Shown here piece by piece: positions 7,418 to 15,638 of a DNA stretch of 64,000 nucleotides; within the stretch, counting starts at the first letter, position 1, and the number at the start of each line of letters is the position of its first letter. A program made the translations under genes and the position numbers. Source of the DNA: Eubacterium sp. (GTDB taxonomy: Bacteria; Bacillota; Clostridia; Lachnospirales; Lachnospiraceae); the NCBI GenBank assembly GCA_017938215.1, contig JAGBBZ010000014.1:1-64000 (forward strand). The letters run 5' to 3'. Under the pieces are notes generated by a model that saw only the letters and a list, made by a program, of their open reading frames with translations, made no database searches and was not told where the DNA came from.

Positions 7418-10224
7418 AGAAAAAAGTAGTCGTAAAAATAGGGAAGAAAAAAAGTTTGTCTGTTACAAAAAATAAGGGAGCAAGCTATCGTTGGAAGGTT
7501 AAGAAAAAGAAAATTGCCAAAATAGTAAAAGGGGCGAAGAGTCGTAAGGTGACCATTCGCGGTTGTAAGAAAGGAACAACAACCATTACTTGTCAGGTGA
7601 AACAGCGAGGAAAGAAGGCTGTTGTTTTAAAAGCGAAGATTGTTGTACAAAAGAAAAATAAAAGTACACAGACGGAAGCACCTAAGGTAGAAGCAACTGT
7701 GGCACCGACAGCGGGAGTGTCAACAACAGCGCCAACAACACCAGCAAGTACGGCAACAGCAACACCGGCAGGTGTGTCGACAACGCCACCTACATCAACA
7801 GTAGTGCCAACATCGACACCAGTGGCTCAGCCAACTGTGGAGCCAACCCTTCAGCCGACGGAACCACCTGTTGAGGAGGATTATTCTATGACATTGGATG
7901 CTCAAATCGCAACAGATTCCAACGGTGGTGCGGCAGTGAAAGACAATGGTGATGGTACATCAACGGTTACTTTCTCGGGAAATTATAGTACTGTGTTGTT
8001 ACCAATTGGTGAAAAAGAAGTATATGATTTGTCAGCTTACGAAACCATGATTGTAGACGTGGCTACAACACCAGAAATTCGTGTTAGTCTCTTTGATGCG
8101 AAAGGAAACAACATTATGCCACCTACAAGTGGTACCGCGGAGTGGAGTCAGTGGACATACATCACTGGTGATGATAAATTTGAGATAGATATTACATCAA
8201 TTCCGCGAGAAGAAGTGGCATATATTGCGCTTTGTAGTAAGACAGAGACAGAGCCTCTTACATTGAGAGGATTGCAGTTTTTTGCAAGTGACTATCGATT
8301 GAAATTTGATGCACAGTATGCTAAGGATTCGGAAGATAGCAGTAAACTTGTAGACAATGGTGACGGGACTTCTACATTGAATTTTCCAGCAAAATATAAT
8401 AATATTAACATTCCTTTAGGAGAAGGAAGTTACAATTTGTCTCAGTACACCAAAATGATTTTGGATATAACATGTGAGGAAGAGTTCCGTGTTACGATTT
8501 CCAATTCGAAAGGTGTAAACATTCAGCCACCGTCCAGTGGAACAGCAGAATGGAGCCAGTGGTGGTATGTTGGAGCGGATGGTGTAGATGGCAAGATTGA
8601 GTGTGATCTGTCCGCGTTCAAGAAAGAAGATCTGGCAGATGCTTGCTTTGTTACAATTTGCGCAAATCAGGATACATTAAAACCAGTCGTTCTGAAAGGA
8701 ATTACATTTGAAGGTGATGCTCGAGTAGAAAAATTCGTTATCGAAGAAGAGGATTTGGGACCACAGGATCCATATACAGAAAATCTTCGATTGACAAAGA
8801 GCTATAGTGAGGTCAATGGTCAAATCTACAACAACCCACTGATTACGCAGGACTATGTGGCAGATCCAACAGCGATTGAATATAATGGAAGACTGTATGT
8901 ATTTGGAACAAATGACGTGGTGGAGTTTGATTCGAAAGGCGTTCCAGTAGACAATGCCTACAATACGCACAAACTTCGTATTCTCTCAACCGAAGATATG
9001 GTGAACTGGCGTGATGAAGGAATCATTGATGTTACGGAATTGACCGATTATGCGGAAAAATCATGGGCACCATCCATTTGCTCAAAAGAAATTGATGGAA
9101 AAACAAAATTCTTCTTGTATTACACAACAGGCGGAAATGGAATTGGTGTTTTGGAGGCAGATTCTCCGACAGGTCCATGGAGAGATCCAATTGGCGAAAC
9201 ATTGATTAATCATGATACACCAAACTGTTCAGAGGAAGAAGTACCTTGGTGCTTTGACCCATCCGTATTGATTGATGATGATGGAAAAGCATACTTGTAC
9301 TTTGGTGGTGGCCCAGATTCACCATCCGGAAAAGAAACAAATGGTGAGCATCCAAAATCTGCACGTGTTGTAGAATTGGGAGCAGACATGGTAAGCTTAG
9401 CTGGCGATCCAGTGATGATTGATGCTCCTTGGTATCTTGAAGACAATGAAATCAACAAAGTTGGTGATACATATTACTATTCATACTGCACAAACTGGAG
9501 TGTAAAAAATGATCCAAAAGCAACAAGTTGTTGTATCGCATATATGACAAGTAAGGATCCGATGACTGGTTGGGAATATCAGGGACAGTTATTTGCAAAC
9601 CCAGGAACAGTATTTAGCCACTATTATAATAACCATCATAAGATGATGCAGTACAAGGATGAGTGGTATTTGTTATATCATTCAACCTTATTGGAGCAGG
9701 CTCAATATGGAACTAAGAAGGGATATCGTTCTCTTCATGTGGATAAATTGACTTGGGAAGATGGTGTACCAAGCGCAACACCTACGTATGAGAGTGTTAC
9801 CCCATTGGCAAACTTCAATCCTTATGCGACGGTTCCAGCTGCTGAAATGGCATGGAATGGTGGGTTATCAACAGTTAGTGCTACCGTTGGTGATGCGACA
9901 CAAATGGTTTTGGATTCCGTAAATACCGGAGATTGGTTTGGAATTAAGGGAGCTGACTTTGGTAATGAGGGCGCAGCTAGTGTATCTATGAATATTGCTG
10001 GTGAGACAGAAGAAGGTTACATTGAAGTATACGTGGATGCTCCGTCTACCGAAAAAGGCGGTACATTGGTTACTAAGATTGATCTGAAGAATACAGGAAG
10101 TACAGAGCAGTATGATAGCATCACAGCAGAAATTAGTGAGGCTGTAACTGGTGTACATGATGTGTATTTTGTACTTCGTGGTGAGGGATACAGAATTGCA
10201 AATTGGAGTTTTCACAACAAGTAA
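7333..10224 (+). CDS. secreted multidomain GH43 glycoside hydrolase
   Basis: A 963-residue enzyme, likely an arabinofuranosidase or xylosidase acting on plant arabinoxylan. In order it has a short hydrophobic leader, an Ig-like Lys-rich domain (about 24-108), a Thr/Pro linker (110-178), two copies of a beta-rich domain (about 180-315 and 320-460), a GH43 five-blade propeller (about 497-815) and a C-terminal CBM6-like domain (about 840-963). The GH43 acids are visible in ADPTAI, WCFDPSVL and EDNEINKV. GTG7333 has AAAGAGG at 7316-7322. The leader LTLALVMSTVVCPEATDSLA lacks the usual Lys/Arg n-region, so the gene seems to have lost its 5' end where it meets the divergent hydrolase. Subfamily and substrate are inferred. 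Confidence 0.85.
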   Translation: MLTLALVMSTVVCPEATDSLAATKIKLSKKKVVVKIGKKKSLSVTKNKGASYRWKVKKKKIAKIVKGAKSRKVTIRGCKKGTTTITCQVKQRGKKAVVLKAKIVVQKKNKSTQTEAPKVEATVAPTAGVSTTAPTTPASTATATPAGVSTTPPTSTVVPTSTPVAQPTVEPTLQPTEPPVEEDYSMTLDAQIATDSNGGAAVKDNGDGTSTVTFSGNYSTVLLPIGEKEVYDLSAYETMIVDVATTPEIRVSLFDAKGNNIMPPTSGTAEWSQWTYITGDDKFEIDITSIPREEVAYIALCSKTETEPLTLRGLQFFASDYRLKFDAQYAKDSEDSSKLVDNGDGTSTLNFPAKYNNINIPLGEGSYNLSQYTKMILDITCEEEFRVTISNSKGVNIQPPSSGTAEWSQWWYVGADGVDGKIECDLSAFKKEDLADACFVTICANQDTLKPVVLKGITFEGDARVEKFVIEEEDLGPQDPYTENLRLTKSYSEVNGQIYNNPLITQDYVADPTAIEYNGRLYVFGTNDVVEFDSKGVPVDNAYNTHKLRILSTEDMVNWRDEGIIDVTELTDYAEKSWAPSICSKEIDGKTKFFLYYTTGGNGIGVLEADSPTGPWRDPIGETLINHDTPNCSEEEVPWCFDPSVLIDDDGKAYLYFGGGPDSPSGKETNGEHPKSARVVELGADMVSLAGDPVMIDAPWYLEDNEINKVGDTYYYSYCTNWSVKNDPKATSCCIAYMTSKDPMTGWEYQGQLFANPGTVFSHYYNNHHKMMQYKDEWYLLYHSTLLEQAQYGTKKGYRSLHVDKLTWEDGVPSATPTYESVTPLANFNPYATVPAAEMAWNGGLSTVSATVGDATQMVLDSVNTGDWFGIKGADFGNEGAASVSMNIAGETEEGYIEVYVDAPSTEKGGTLVTKIDLKNTGSTEQYDSITAEISEAVTGVHDVYFVLRGEGYRIANWSFHNK

Positions 10225-10267
10225 TTGTGATTTCTCTTACTTCCAAAAATAATATAAGTGCATATAT

Positions 10268-10297
10268 GGTCCGGCATGTGATATCGCGTGCCGGACC
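10268..10297 (+). terminator. terminator after GH43
   Basis: GGTCCGGCATG pairs with CGTGCCGGACC across TGATATCG. The following ATGTATTTTA is only moderately T-rich. It ends just before the padR promoter. Confidence 0.7.
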
Positions 10298-10308
10298 ATG
10301 TATTTTAC

Positions 10309-10337
10309 TTGACAATATCGATACTCGATGTTATAAT
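10309..10337 (+). promoter_or_regulatory. padR promoter, consensus -35 and -10
   Basis: TTGACA (10309-10314) and TATAAT (10332-10337) are both perfect matches, 17 bases apart. The spacer is filled by an operator palindrome, so this strong promoter is expected to be repressed by its own product. Confidence 0.88.
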
Positions 10338-10352
10338 ATCGACAATCGATAT
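10315..10352. promoter_or_regulatory. double PadR operator
   Basis: Site 1 is ATATCGA-TAC-TCGATGT (10315-10331) in the promoter spacer. Site 2 is ATATCGA-CAA-TCGATAT (10336-10352), a perfect palindrome over the end of the -10 and the start region. They are 21 bases apart, two helical turns, so two dimers could bind the same face. Autoregulation by PadR is inferred from position and family habit. Confidence 0.7.
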
Positions 10353-10368
10353 TAAAGGAGATGAGTGA

Positions 10369-10680
10369 GTGGCACGAGAGGCATTGCAAACGTTAAGTGA
10401 ACCGATGTATTATATCTTATTGGCTCTATTGGAAGAATCTTGTGGTGTGGACATTATGACGAAAGTAGAGATCATCTCAGCTGGTCGGATTCGGGTGGGG
10501 CCTGGGACCGCCTACGCACTTCTGGATAAGTTTTTAAAAGAGAAGATCATTCGAATTACCAAGGTGGAAGGTCGAAAAAAGAGTTATATCATTACCGATT
10601 ATGGGAAAGAACTACTGGAAAAAGAATATGAGCGACTTCGAACGATGGTAAATGAGGGACGTTCGCTATTAGGGAAATAA
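10369..10680 (+). CDS. PadR-family transcriptional regulator
   Basis: A 103-residue winged-helix protein (LSEPMYYILLALLEE, GPGTAYALLDKFLKEKIIRI, SYIITDYGKELL) of the short PadR type that lacks the C-terminal dimer helix domain of larger members. GTG10369 follows AAAGGAG at 10354-10360 with 8 nt spacing. It is co-transcribed with the DUF2812 membrane protein 25 bases downstream. That pairing is very common in Clostridia, where the regulator usually represses its own operon. The inducing signal is unknown, although such pairs are often linked to membrane-active antibiotics. Confidence 0.93.
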   Translation: MAREALQTLSEPMYYILLALLEESCGVDIMTKVEIISAGRIRVGPGTAYALLDKFLKEKIIRITKVEGRKKSYIITDYGKELLEKEYERLRTMVNEGRSLLGK

Positions 10681-10705
10681 GGATTAAATATTTGGAGGAT
10701 ACGAG

Positions 10706-12022
10706 ATGAAGAAAAAATTAGTTCGACGAATGCATTTCATAAATATGTACGAGCTACGCGCCATTGAAGAATATTTGGAAGAAATGGCGCTAAGGGGATT
10801 GATGTTTGTGAAAGCGAGAGGGGTGTTTTTTTACTTTCGTCAATGTGAACCAAGAAAAGTAAAATTCTGTGTGGATATTTTTGGAAAAACAAGTGTATTC
10901 AAAAAAGAACAAGGGCAGACGGTAAACGACTATATTGAATATTGTGAAGCTGCTGGTTGGCATCATTTGTCAACACGAGACAAGTGGCACTTTTTCTATA
11001 CGGAAGATTTATCTTGTGTGCCGATTCATACAGATAGTAAGTTGCAACTTAAGATGCTGAATCATCAAGTTCTGAAAGAAAATGTGCTCATATGGGGCGT
11101 ATATGGATATATGTTTTTCATACTTCTTCGGGATTCTTTTACATGTGAAACGTGGGTAGACCGACTGATTCGCGTGGAGAGTGTCGGAGTGACGTTGAGT
11201 ATGGTGCTATTCTTTTTTGTATTGGATGCGATTTGTTATATTGTATTTTACATTAAAAATTACCAACGCGTAAAACGGAATCAAGAGCTTTGTTTTTCTA
11301 AAAAAGAAACGGTTGATTGTATTTTTAAAGTCCGAACGGGAATCGCTACATTGGGAATGATAAACTATATGGTGGTAATGGTTTCCATGTTTGATGCAAT
11401 GGCAGCAGGGGTTATTATTGCTTGCCTTTTGCCGGTAATGATTGTTTGGATTTGGAATGGAATAAATCGTAAGAAAATAGCTTGGGGAAGACGAAAGACT
11501 AACCTTGTATTTTGCCTGATAGTTGTATTTTGTTTGATATGTTCCAACTTCTTAGTGGTTAAGGCGGTTGTCTCTTTTTCGGAAAAAGACGATACCAAGA
11601 TTCCTTACGAATTAACGGATGTTCCAATGGAAACCGTACACGATGAGAAAGACAAACAAGTGGAGGCTTCTATTTTCGGAAACTATACTTCATATAGTCA
11701 TTGTTGCTATGATGAAAAAATGGAGCTTGTAGGGGACTTGAGTTATGAAGTACTTCGAACCCCGCTTCCATTTATTCGAAAGGATTATGTGAAATATGAG
11801 GTGGCGATGGAATCCTTGGAGACAACGGATATCTCGAGACAGGAATGTGAACTCTGGGGGGCGAAAAAGGTCTACTTGCGACAGGACAAAGAAGATAAAC
11901 GTTATGTGGGACGTATGGTGGAATATGAAGATTGTGTATTGATTATTTCCAGCAATCAACTTGCTTTTGGAGCGCAGGAGATAAAAGAAATTAGGGATAA
12001 TGTACTGAAGAGGGAAACGTAA
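10706..12022 (+). CDS. DUF2812 membrane protein
   Basis: A 438-residue protein. The N-terminal 110 residues (the stretch with LRAIEEYLEEMALRG, ending in WHFFYTED) form the DUF2812 domain. After it come about five transmembrane helices (near 127-145, 160-185, 215-235, 237-250 and 270-290) and a C-terminal extracytoplasmic or cytoplasmic domain of about 145 residues. TTTGGAGGATACGAG precedes the ATG. DUF2812 proteins are almost always encoded next to PadR regulators, as here. Their biochemical role is not established. Confidence 0.88.
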   Translation: MKKKLVRRMHFINMYELRAIEEYLEEMALRGLMFVKARGVFFYFRQCEPRKVKFCVDIFGKTSVFKKEQGQTVNDYIEYCEAAGWHHLSTRDKWHFFYTEDLSCVPIHTDSKLQLKMLNHQVLKENVLIWGVYGYMFFILLRDSFTCETWVDRLIRVESVGVTLSMVLFFFVLDAICYIVFYIKNYQRVKRNQELCFSKKETVDCIFKVRTGIATLGMINYMVVMVSMFDAMAAGVIIACLLPVMIVWIWNGINRKKIAWGRRKTNLVFCLIVVFCLICSNFLVVKAVVSFSEKDDTKIPYELTDVPMETVHDEKDKQVEASIFGNYTSYSHCCYDEKMELVGDLSYEVLRTPLPFIRKDYVKYEVAMESLETTDISRQECELWGAKKVYLRQDKEDKRYVGRMVEYEDCVLIISSNQLAFGAQEIKEIRDNVLKRET

Positions 12023-12035
12023 TGTTAGAAATGAA

Positions 12036-12064
12036 TTGACAAATCCCATATTCGGTAGTACAAT
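12036..12064 (+). promoter_or_regulatory. promoter of the TPP-riboswitch operon
   Basis: TTGACA (12036-12041) and TACAAT (12059-12064) are 17 bases apart. Transcription should start near 12071, right at the 5' end of the riboswitch. Confidence 0.85.
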
Positions 12065-12070
12065 GTGTCA

Positions 12071-12165
12071 TAGCTGGGGGAGCCAACAGGATGTATGCCG
12101 GCGGCTGAGAGATTACTAGATCGACCCTTAGAACTTGATCCGGGTTATACCGGCGGAAGGAAGCA
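12071..12165 (+). promoter_or_regulatory. TPP riboswitch (THI element)
   Basis: The conserved cores are present in order: GGGGGAGCC, GGCTGAGAG, ACCC, GAACTTGATCCGGGTTATAC and CGGAAGGAAGC. AGCC (12081-12084) pairs with GGCT (12103-12106) to form the P2 stem next to the CTGAGA loop. It binds thiamine pyrophosphate. The four genes behind it are a thiamine-type binding protein and an ABC transporter, which fits exactly. An intrinsic terminator 28 bases downstream indicates control by transcription termination. Confidence 0.95.
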
Positions 12166-12192
12166 TACACCTATTTTATATGAGTAAAAGCA

Positions 12193-12224
12193 GGGGCTTT
12201 GGATGTTTCCAAAGGCCCTTTTCT
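12193..12224 (+). terminator. riboswitch-controlled intrinsic terminator
   Basis: GGG(g)CTTTGGA (12193-12203) pairs with TCCAAAG(g)CCC (12208-12218) with one G-G mismatch, then TTTTCTT. It lies between the TPP aptamer and the first gene, as expected for a ligand-dependent OFF switch. Confidence 0.85.
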
Positions 12225-12261
12225 TAATTGTGTGGATGCGGAAAGAATGGAGGAAATGAAT

Positions 12262-12558
12262 ATGAATGCAAGTGTAGCGATTCAAGTATTACCTAATGTA
12301 ACAGAAGATGAAGAAGTGATTCGTATTGTGGATGAAGTGATTGCGTATATTAAAAGCTTTGGCTTGTCTACCTATGTGGGACCTTTTGAGACAACCATTG
12401 AAGGCGATTACGATCAGTTGATGGAAATCGTGGCAGGGTGTCAAAAGGTAGCCATTCAGGCTGGCGGATGCAATCAGGTGTCTACCTATGTGAAGATTGT
12501 TTACAAACCAGAGGGTGAGGTATTAACCATTGAGAAAAAAGTTACAAAGCATCATTAA
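12262..12558 (+). CDS. thiamine-binding protein (DUF77/YkoF-like)
   Basis: A 98-residue protein of the small ferredoxin-like family that binds thiamine or its pyrimidine part (MNASVAIQVLP, GLSTYVGPFETTIEG). GGAGG at 12249-12253 favours ATG12262 at 8 nt spacing. An in-frame start at 12199 is excluded because it lies inside the riboswitch terminator. It is the first gene of the TPP-controlled operon and overlaps the permease gene by 29 bases. Such proteins are commonly fused or adjacent to HMP/thiamine ABC transporters, where they may supply or sense the substrate. Confidence 0.88.
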   Translation: MNASVAIQVLPNVTEDEEVIRIVDEVIAYIKSFGLSTYVGPFETTIEGDYDQLMEIVAGCQKVAIQAGGCNQVSTYVKIVYKPEGEVLTIEKKVTKHH

Positions 12559-13300
12559 TACAGGGATTCCGGTTATTGCTATAGGCATCGTACTTTTGGT
12601 GTGGCAATTGTTACATGTGGGTGGGGTGTTACCTGCTTATATGTTGCCCTCTCCTGCGAAAGTTGTGAAGGCATTTATCGATGATTTTTCACTTCTGATG
12701 CAGCACATGTGGGTTACGTTGCTGGAAGCTTTTGCAGGACTTGGGATTGGTATTGTTCTTGCCTTTGTGACAGCCGTTCTGATGGAACATTTTCGGATTT
12801 TGCACCGTGCCCTATATCCGATTCTTGTTATTACCCAGACCATACCCACAGTAGCCATTGCACCATTGCTTGTATTGTGGATGGGATATGATATGGCACC
12901 GAAAATAACATTGGTTGTGCTGGTGACATTTTTTCCGATTACGGTGGGTCTTTTGGATGGATTTCGCGAAGCAGACAGGGATGCAATTCGTCTTTTGCAA
13001 TCCATGGGAGCGTCCAAGTGGCAGATTTTTTGGCATATTAAGTTCCCAAGCAGTTTGAGTCATTTTTTTGCAGGATTACGAATTTCCGTATCTTATGCAG
13101 TGGTAGGAGCGGTGATTTCAGAGTGGCTTGGAGGGTTCGCAGGACTTGGTGTGTATATGACCCGAGTGAAAAAATCCTTTGCCTATGACAAAATGTTTGC
13201 TGTTATATTTTTGATCGCGATAGTAAGCTTATTGTTGATGAAATCCGTGGATGGAATGCAACGTCTTGCTATGCCTTGGAAAAAAGATAATAAAGAATAG
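12530..13300 (+). CDS. thiX: ABC transporter permease, thiamine-precursor type
   Basis: A 256-residue inner-membrane permease of the BPD_transp_1 family with about six helices. The EAA loop that contacts the ATPase is visible as LLQSMGASKWQIFWHIKFPS. The start is TTG12530, with GGTGAGG at 12514-12520 inside the preceding gene, so the two are translationally coupled. Riboswitch control plus a THI5-like binding protein next door support import of a thiamine pyrimidine precursor (HMP or its formylamino derivative). The exact substrate is inferred. Confidence 0.88.
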   Translation: MRKKLQSIINTGIPVIAIGIVLLVWQLLHVGGVLPAYMLPSPAKVVKAFIDDFSLLMQHMWVTLLEAFAGLGIGIVLAFVTAVLMEHFRILHRALYPILVITQTIPTVAIAPLLVLWMGYDMAPKITLVVLVTFFPITVGLLDGFREADRDAIRLLQSMGASKWQIFWHIKFPSSLSHFFAGLRISVSYAVVGAVISEWLGGFAGLGVYMTRVKKSFAYDKMFAVIFLIAIVSLLLMKSVDGMQRLAMPWKKDNKE

Positions 13301-13315
13301 AAAAGAGGAGAAAAC

Positions 13316-14314
13316 ATGAAACGAATTGTAGTAGGTTTTCTTATTATAACGATGGTGATGTCCATGTGTGCCTGTGGCAAGAAAAATGGAGATTCCGCGA
13401 AACAGGAAAGTGAGGGGAAAGAGATTACCATGGTGTTGGATTGGACACCGAATACGAATCATACTGGTCTGTATGTGGCACAAGAACTTGGATATTTTGA
13501 AGAAGCTGGATTGAATGTGTCCATCATACAGCCACCGGAAAATGGGGCCACGGATCTGGTCGCTTCGGGTGGAGCGCAGTTTGGAATTGATTTTCAGGAT
13601 ACCTTGGCCGCAGCATTTGCCAGCGACTCGCCATTGCCGGTTACTGCAGTGGCGGCCGTGTTGCAGCACAATACATCGGGATTGATTTCCTTGAAAGAGA
13701 AGGGAATCGATCAACCATCCAAATTACAGGGGCATACATATGCTACTTGGGATTGGCCAATCGAGCAGGCGATGATGAAATATGTGGTGGAGCAGGATGG
13801 TGGAGATTTTGGTAAAGTAAATCTGATTTCGACTTCTGTGGAAGATATTCTTGCGGCACTTCATGCTGACATTGACAGTGTGTGGATTTACTATGGATGG
13901 GATGGCGTCAAATGCGATATGGAAGGAATCGACACCAATTACCTTTCCTTTGCCAAAATGAATCCGGTATTTGATTATTATAGTCCGGTTATCATCGGAA
14001 ACAATGCCTTTTTGGAAGCGAACCCAGATACGGCAAAAGCCTTTTTGACAGCTGTGAAAAAGGGGTATAAATACGCTGTCGAGAATCCAGAAGAAGCAGC
14101 GAAAATATTAGTGAAAGCGGCACCGGAATTGGATGAAAAATTGGTACAGGAAAGTCAGAAATATCTGAGTGAACAGTACATCGCAGATGCCGCAGAATGG
14201 GGTGTCATTGATGCAAGTCGCTGGAATGGTTTTTACAATTGGTTGAGTGAGAATAATCTGGTGGAAAATCCATTGAAGGAAAATACGGGATTTTCCAATG
14301 AGTATTTGAAATAG
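13316..14314 (+). CDS. thiY: ABC substrate-binding lipoprotein, NMT1/THI5-like
   Basis: A 332-residue extracellular binding protein. The signal MKRIVVGFLIITMVMSMCAC ends in a probable lipidated Cys20, followed by a GKKNGD linker. The core VLDWTPNTNHTGLYVAQELG and the following GY(F)xxxGL pattern are the hallmark of NMT1/THI5-type proteins, which bind pyrimidine precursors of thiamine. WTPNTNHTG supplies the ligand-contacting Trp and Asn. AGAGGAG lies just before ATG13316. The third gene of the TPP operon, it should deliver substrate to the adjacent permease. Confidence 0.92.
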   Translation: MKRIVVGFLIITMVMSMCACGKKNGDSAKQESEGKEITMVLDWTPNTNHTGLYVAQELGYFEEAGLNVSIIQPPENGATDLVASGGAQFGIDFQDTLAAAFASDSPLPVTAVAAVLQHNTSGLISLKEKGIDQPSKLQGHTYATWDWPIEQAMMKYVVEQDGGDFGKVNLISTSVEDILAALHADIDSVWIYYGWDGVKCDMEGIDTNYLSFAKMNPVFDYYSPVIIGNNAFLEANPDTAKAFLTAVKKGYKYAVENPEEAAKILVKAAPELDEKLVQESQKYLSEQYIADAAEWGVIDASRWNGFYNWLSENNLVENPLKENTGFSNEYLK

Positions 14315-14324
14315 GAGATTACAG

Positions 14325-15068
14325 ATGAAACTGGAAGTACGAGGCGTCTCGAAGTCCTTTGAAGAGAAACAAATATTAGATGATATTTCCATTGAATTGA
14401 ATGACGGTGAATTGGTGTGTTTGCTGGGGACCAGTGGTGCAGGAAAAACAACGTTATTTAATATTATTTCCGGAGTATTGGAACCAGATAAGGGGCATGT
14501 TTTTTTGAATGGACAAGAGATTACGAATTCGCCGGGGAAAGTGAGCTATATGCTTCAAAAAGATATGTTACTGCCGTATAAAACTGTTCTGGATAATGTG
14601 GCACTTCCTTTGGTGGTTCGTGGTACAGGAAAAAAGAAAGCTCGCGAAGAAGCAGCAGCTTATTTTGAGGAATTTGGTATCGATGGCTATCAAAATAAGT
14701 ATCCCAGCCAAATGTCGGGAGGAATGCGTCAGCGAGCAGCGTTACTAAGAACGTATCTGTTTTCAAAGGAAGTGGCTCTTTTGGACGAGCCTTTTAGCGC
14801 TTTGGATACCATGACAAAGAGTAAAATGCATCAGTGGTATTTGTCTATCATGGAAGAGATTAAGCTTTCGACGTTGTTTATTACCCATGATATCGATGAG
14901 GCGATTTTGTTGTCGGATCGAATTTACATCTTGGCAGGAAAGCCCGGGCGGGTGCATCAGGAAATTGTGGTTTCGGAAAAACGTCCACGAACGGGTGACT
15001 TTCTTTTGACGGAACAATTTTTGGAGTATAAAAAACAGATTTTATCTGTATTGCAGAGCAAAAAGTAA
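14325..15068 (+). CDS. thiZ: ABC transporter ATP-binding protein, thiamine-precursor type
   Basis: A 247-residue ATPase of the nitrate/sulfonate/taurine/thiamine-precursor group. Walker A GTSGAGKTT, Q-loop MLQKDMLLPY, signature MSGGMRQR, Walker B VALLDEPFSALD and the switch His in FITHDIDEA are all present. It powers the permease encoded two genes upstream. It is the last gene of the TPP-riboswitch operon and is followed by a terminator 16 bases after its stop. Confidence 0.93.
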   Translation: MKLEVRGVSKSFEEKQILDDISIELNDGELVCLLGTSGAGKTTLFNIISGVLEPDKGHVFLNGQEITNSPGKVSYMLQKDMLLPYKTVLDNVALPLVVRGTGKKKAREEAAAYFEEFGIDGYQNKYPSQMSGGMRQRAALLRTYLFSKEVALLDEPFSALDTMTKSKMHQWYLSIMEEIKLSTLFITHDIDEAILLSDRIYILAGKPGRVHQEIVVSEKRPRTGDFLLTEQFLEYKKQILSVLQSKK

Positions 15069-15083
15069 GACTGAATTGCAAGG

Positions 15084-15126
15084 AAAGCATAAATTGAACT
15101 TGGAGACAAGTGAAGTTTATGCTTTT
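15084..15126 (+). terminator. terminator of the thiamine-precursor transport operon
   Basis: AAAGCATAAA (15084-15093) pairs with TTTATGCTTT (15116-15125). An inner stem ACTTG/CAAGT is capped by a GAGA tetraloop, and the outer arm ends in TTTTG. Confidence 0.82.
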
Positions 15127-15168
15127 GTTATGTCCGTTGATATGATATACTTTTGATAGTGATTTTTA

Positions 15169-15181
15169 GAAGCGATGCTTC
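15169..15181. repeat. short hairpin before the DUF4259 ribosome binding site
   Basis: GAAGC and GCTTC are separated by GAT, ending 4 bases before AATGGAGGA. It could modulate ribosome access; no more can be said. Confidence 0.35.
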
Positions 15182-15197
15182 GGAATGGAGGATAATT

Positions 15198-15638
15198 ATG
15201 GGAGCTTGGAATTATCAGATTTTGTGCGATGACACGGCATGTGATGCCATGTGTGACTTGATGGATAGTGAGGACTTTGTAGAAGATATCGGCATCTTTT
15301 TTGATGAGGCACTCGATCAGGGAGAGGATTACTTGGATTTTGACGCTGGACAGTATGCGCTACTGGCGGCAGCAGTTGTGGATGCTGCGGTTCATGGAGT
15401 GGATTGGACTCTTTTGCTGGAGGATGGAAGTGGTGAAGATGCGGAGTATTCTGAATTTTTTGCCAAAGCAGCAAGAAGAAAAGCCGACTTGGAGCCACTT
15501 TGCAAGACTGCGAAAGAAGTGGTGTCCCTTGTTCTGGGAAAAGATTCGGAGTTGCGCGAGCTTTGGGAGGAAAATGAAACACTCTATCCGAAGTGGAAGA
15601 AAAATGTAGAACGGTTAGGAAAGCGGTTGGGAAAATGA
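15198..15638 (+). CDS. DUF4259 protein
   Basis: A 146-residue acidic protein beginning MGAWNYQILCDDTACDAMCD, the characteristic opening of DUF4259 proteins (MGAW, then a ND-type helix pair). Its function is unknown, but members are frequent near toxin-immunity or stress genes. AATGGAGGA supports ATG15198; a longer frame from 15153 would overlap that site. It overlaps the MBL-fold gene by 4 bases (ATGA), so the two are probably translated together. Confidence 0.82.
   Translation: MGAWNYQILCDDTACDAMCDLMDSEDFVEDIGIFFDEALDQGEDYLDFDAGQYALLAAAVVDAAVHGVDWTLLLEDGSGEDAEYSEFFAKAARRKADLEPLCKTAKEVVSLVLGKDSELRELWEENETLYPKWKKNVERLGKRLGK

Noticed and set aside
12199..12261. Start of the thiamine-binding protein at 12199
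   Set aside because: It would begin inside the riboswitch terminator stem and adds residues not found in the family; ATG12262 has the ribosome site.
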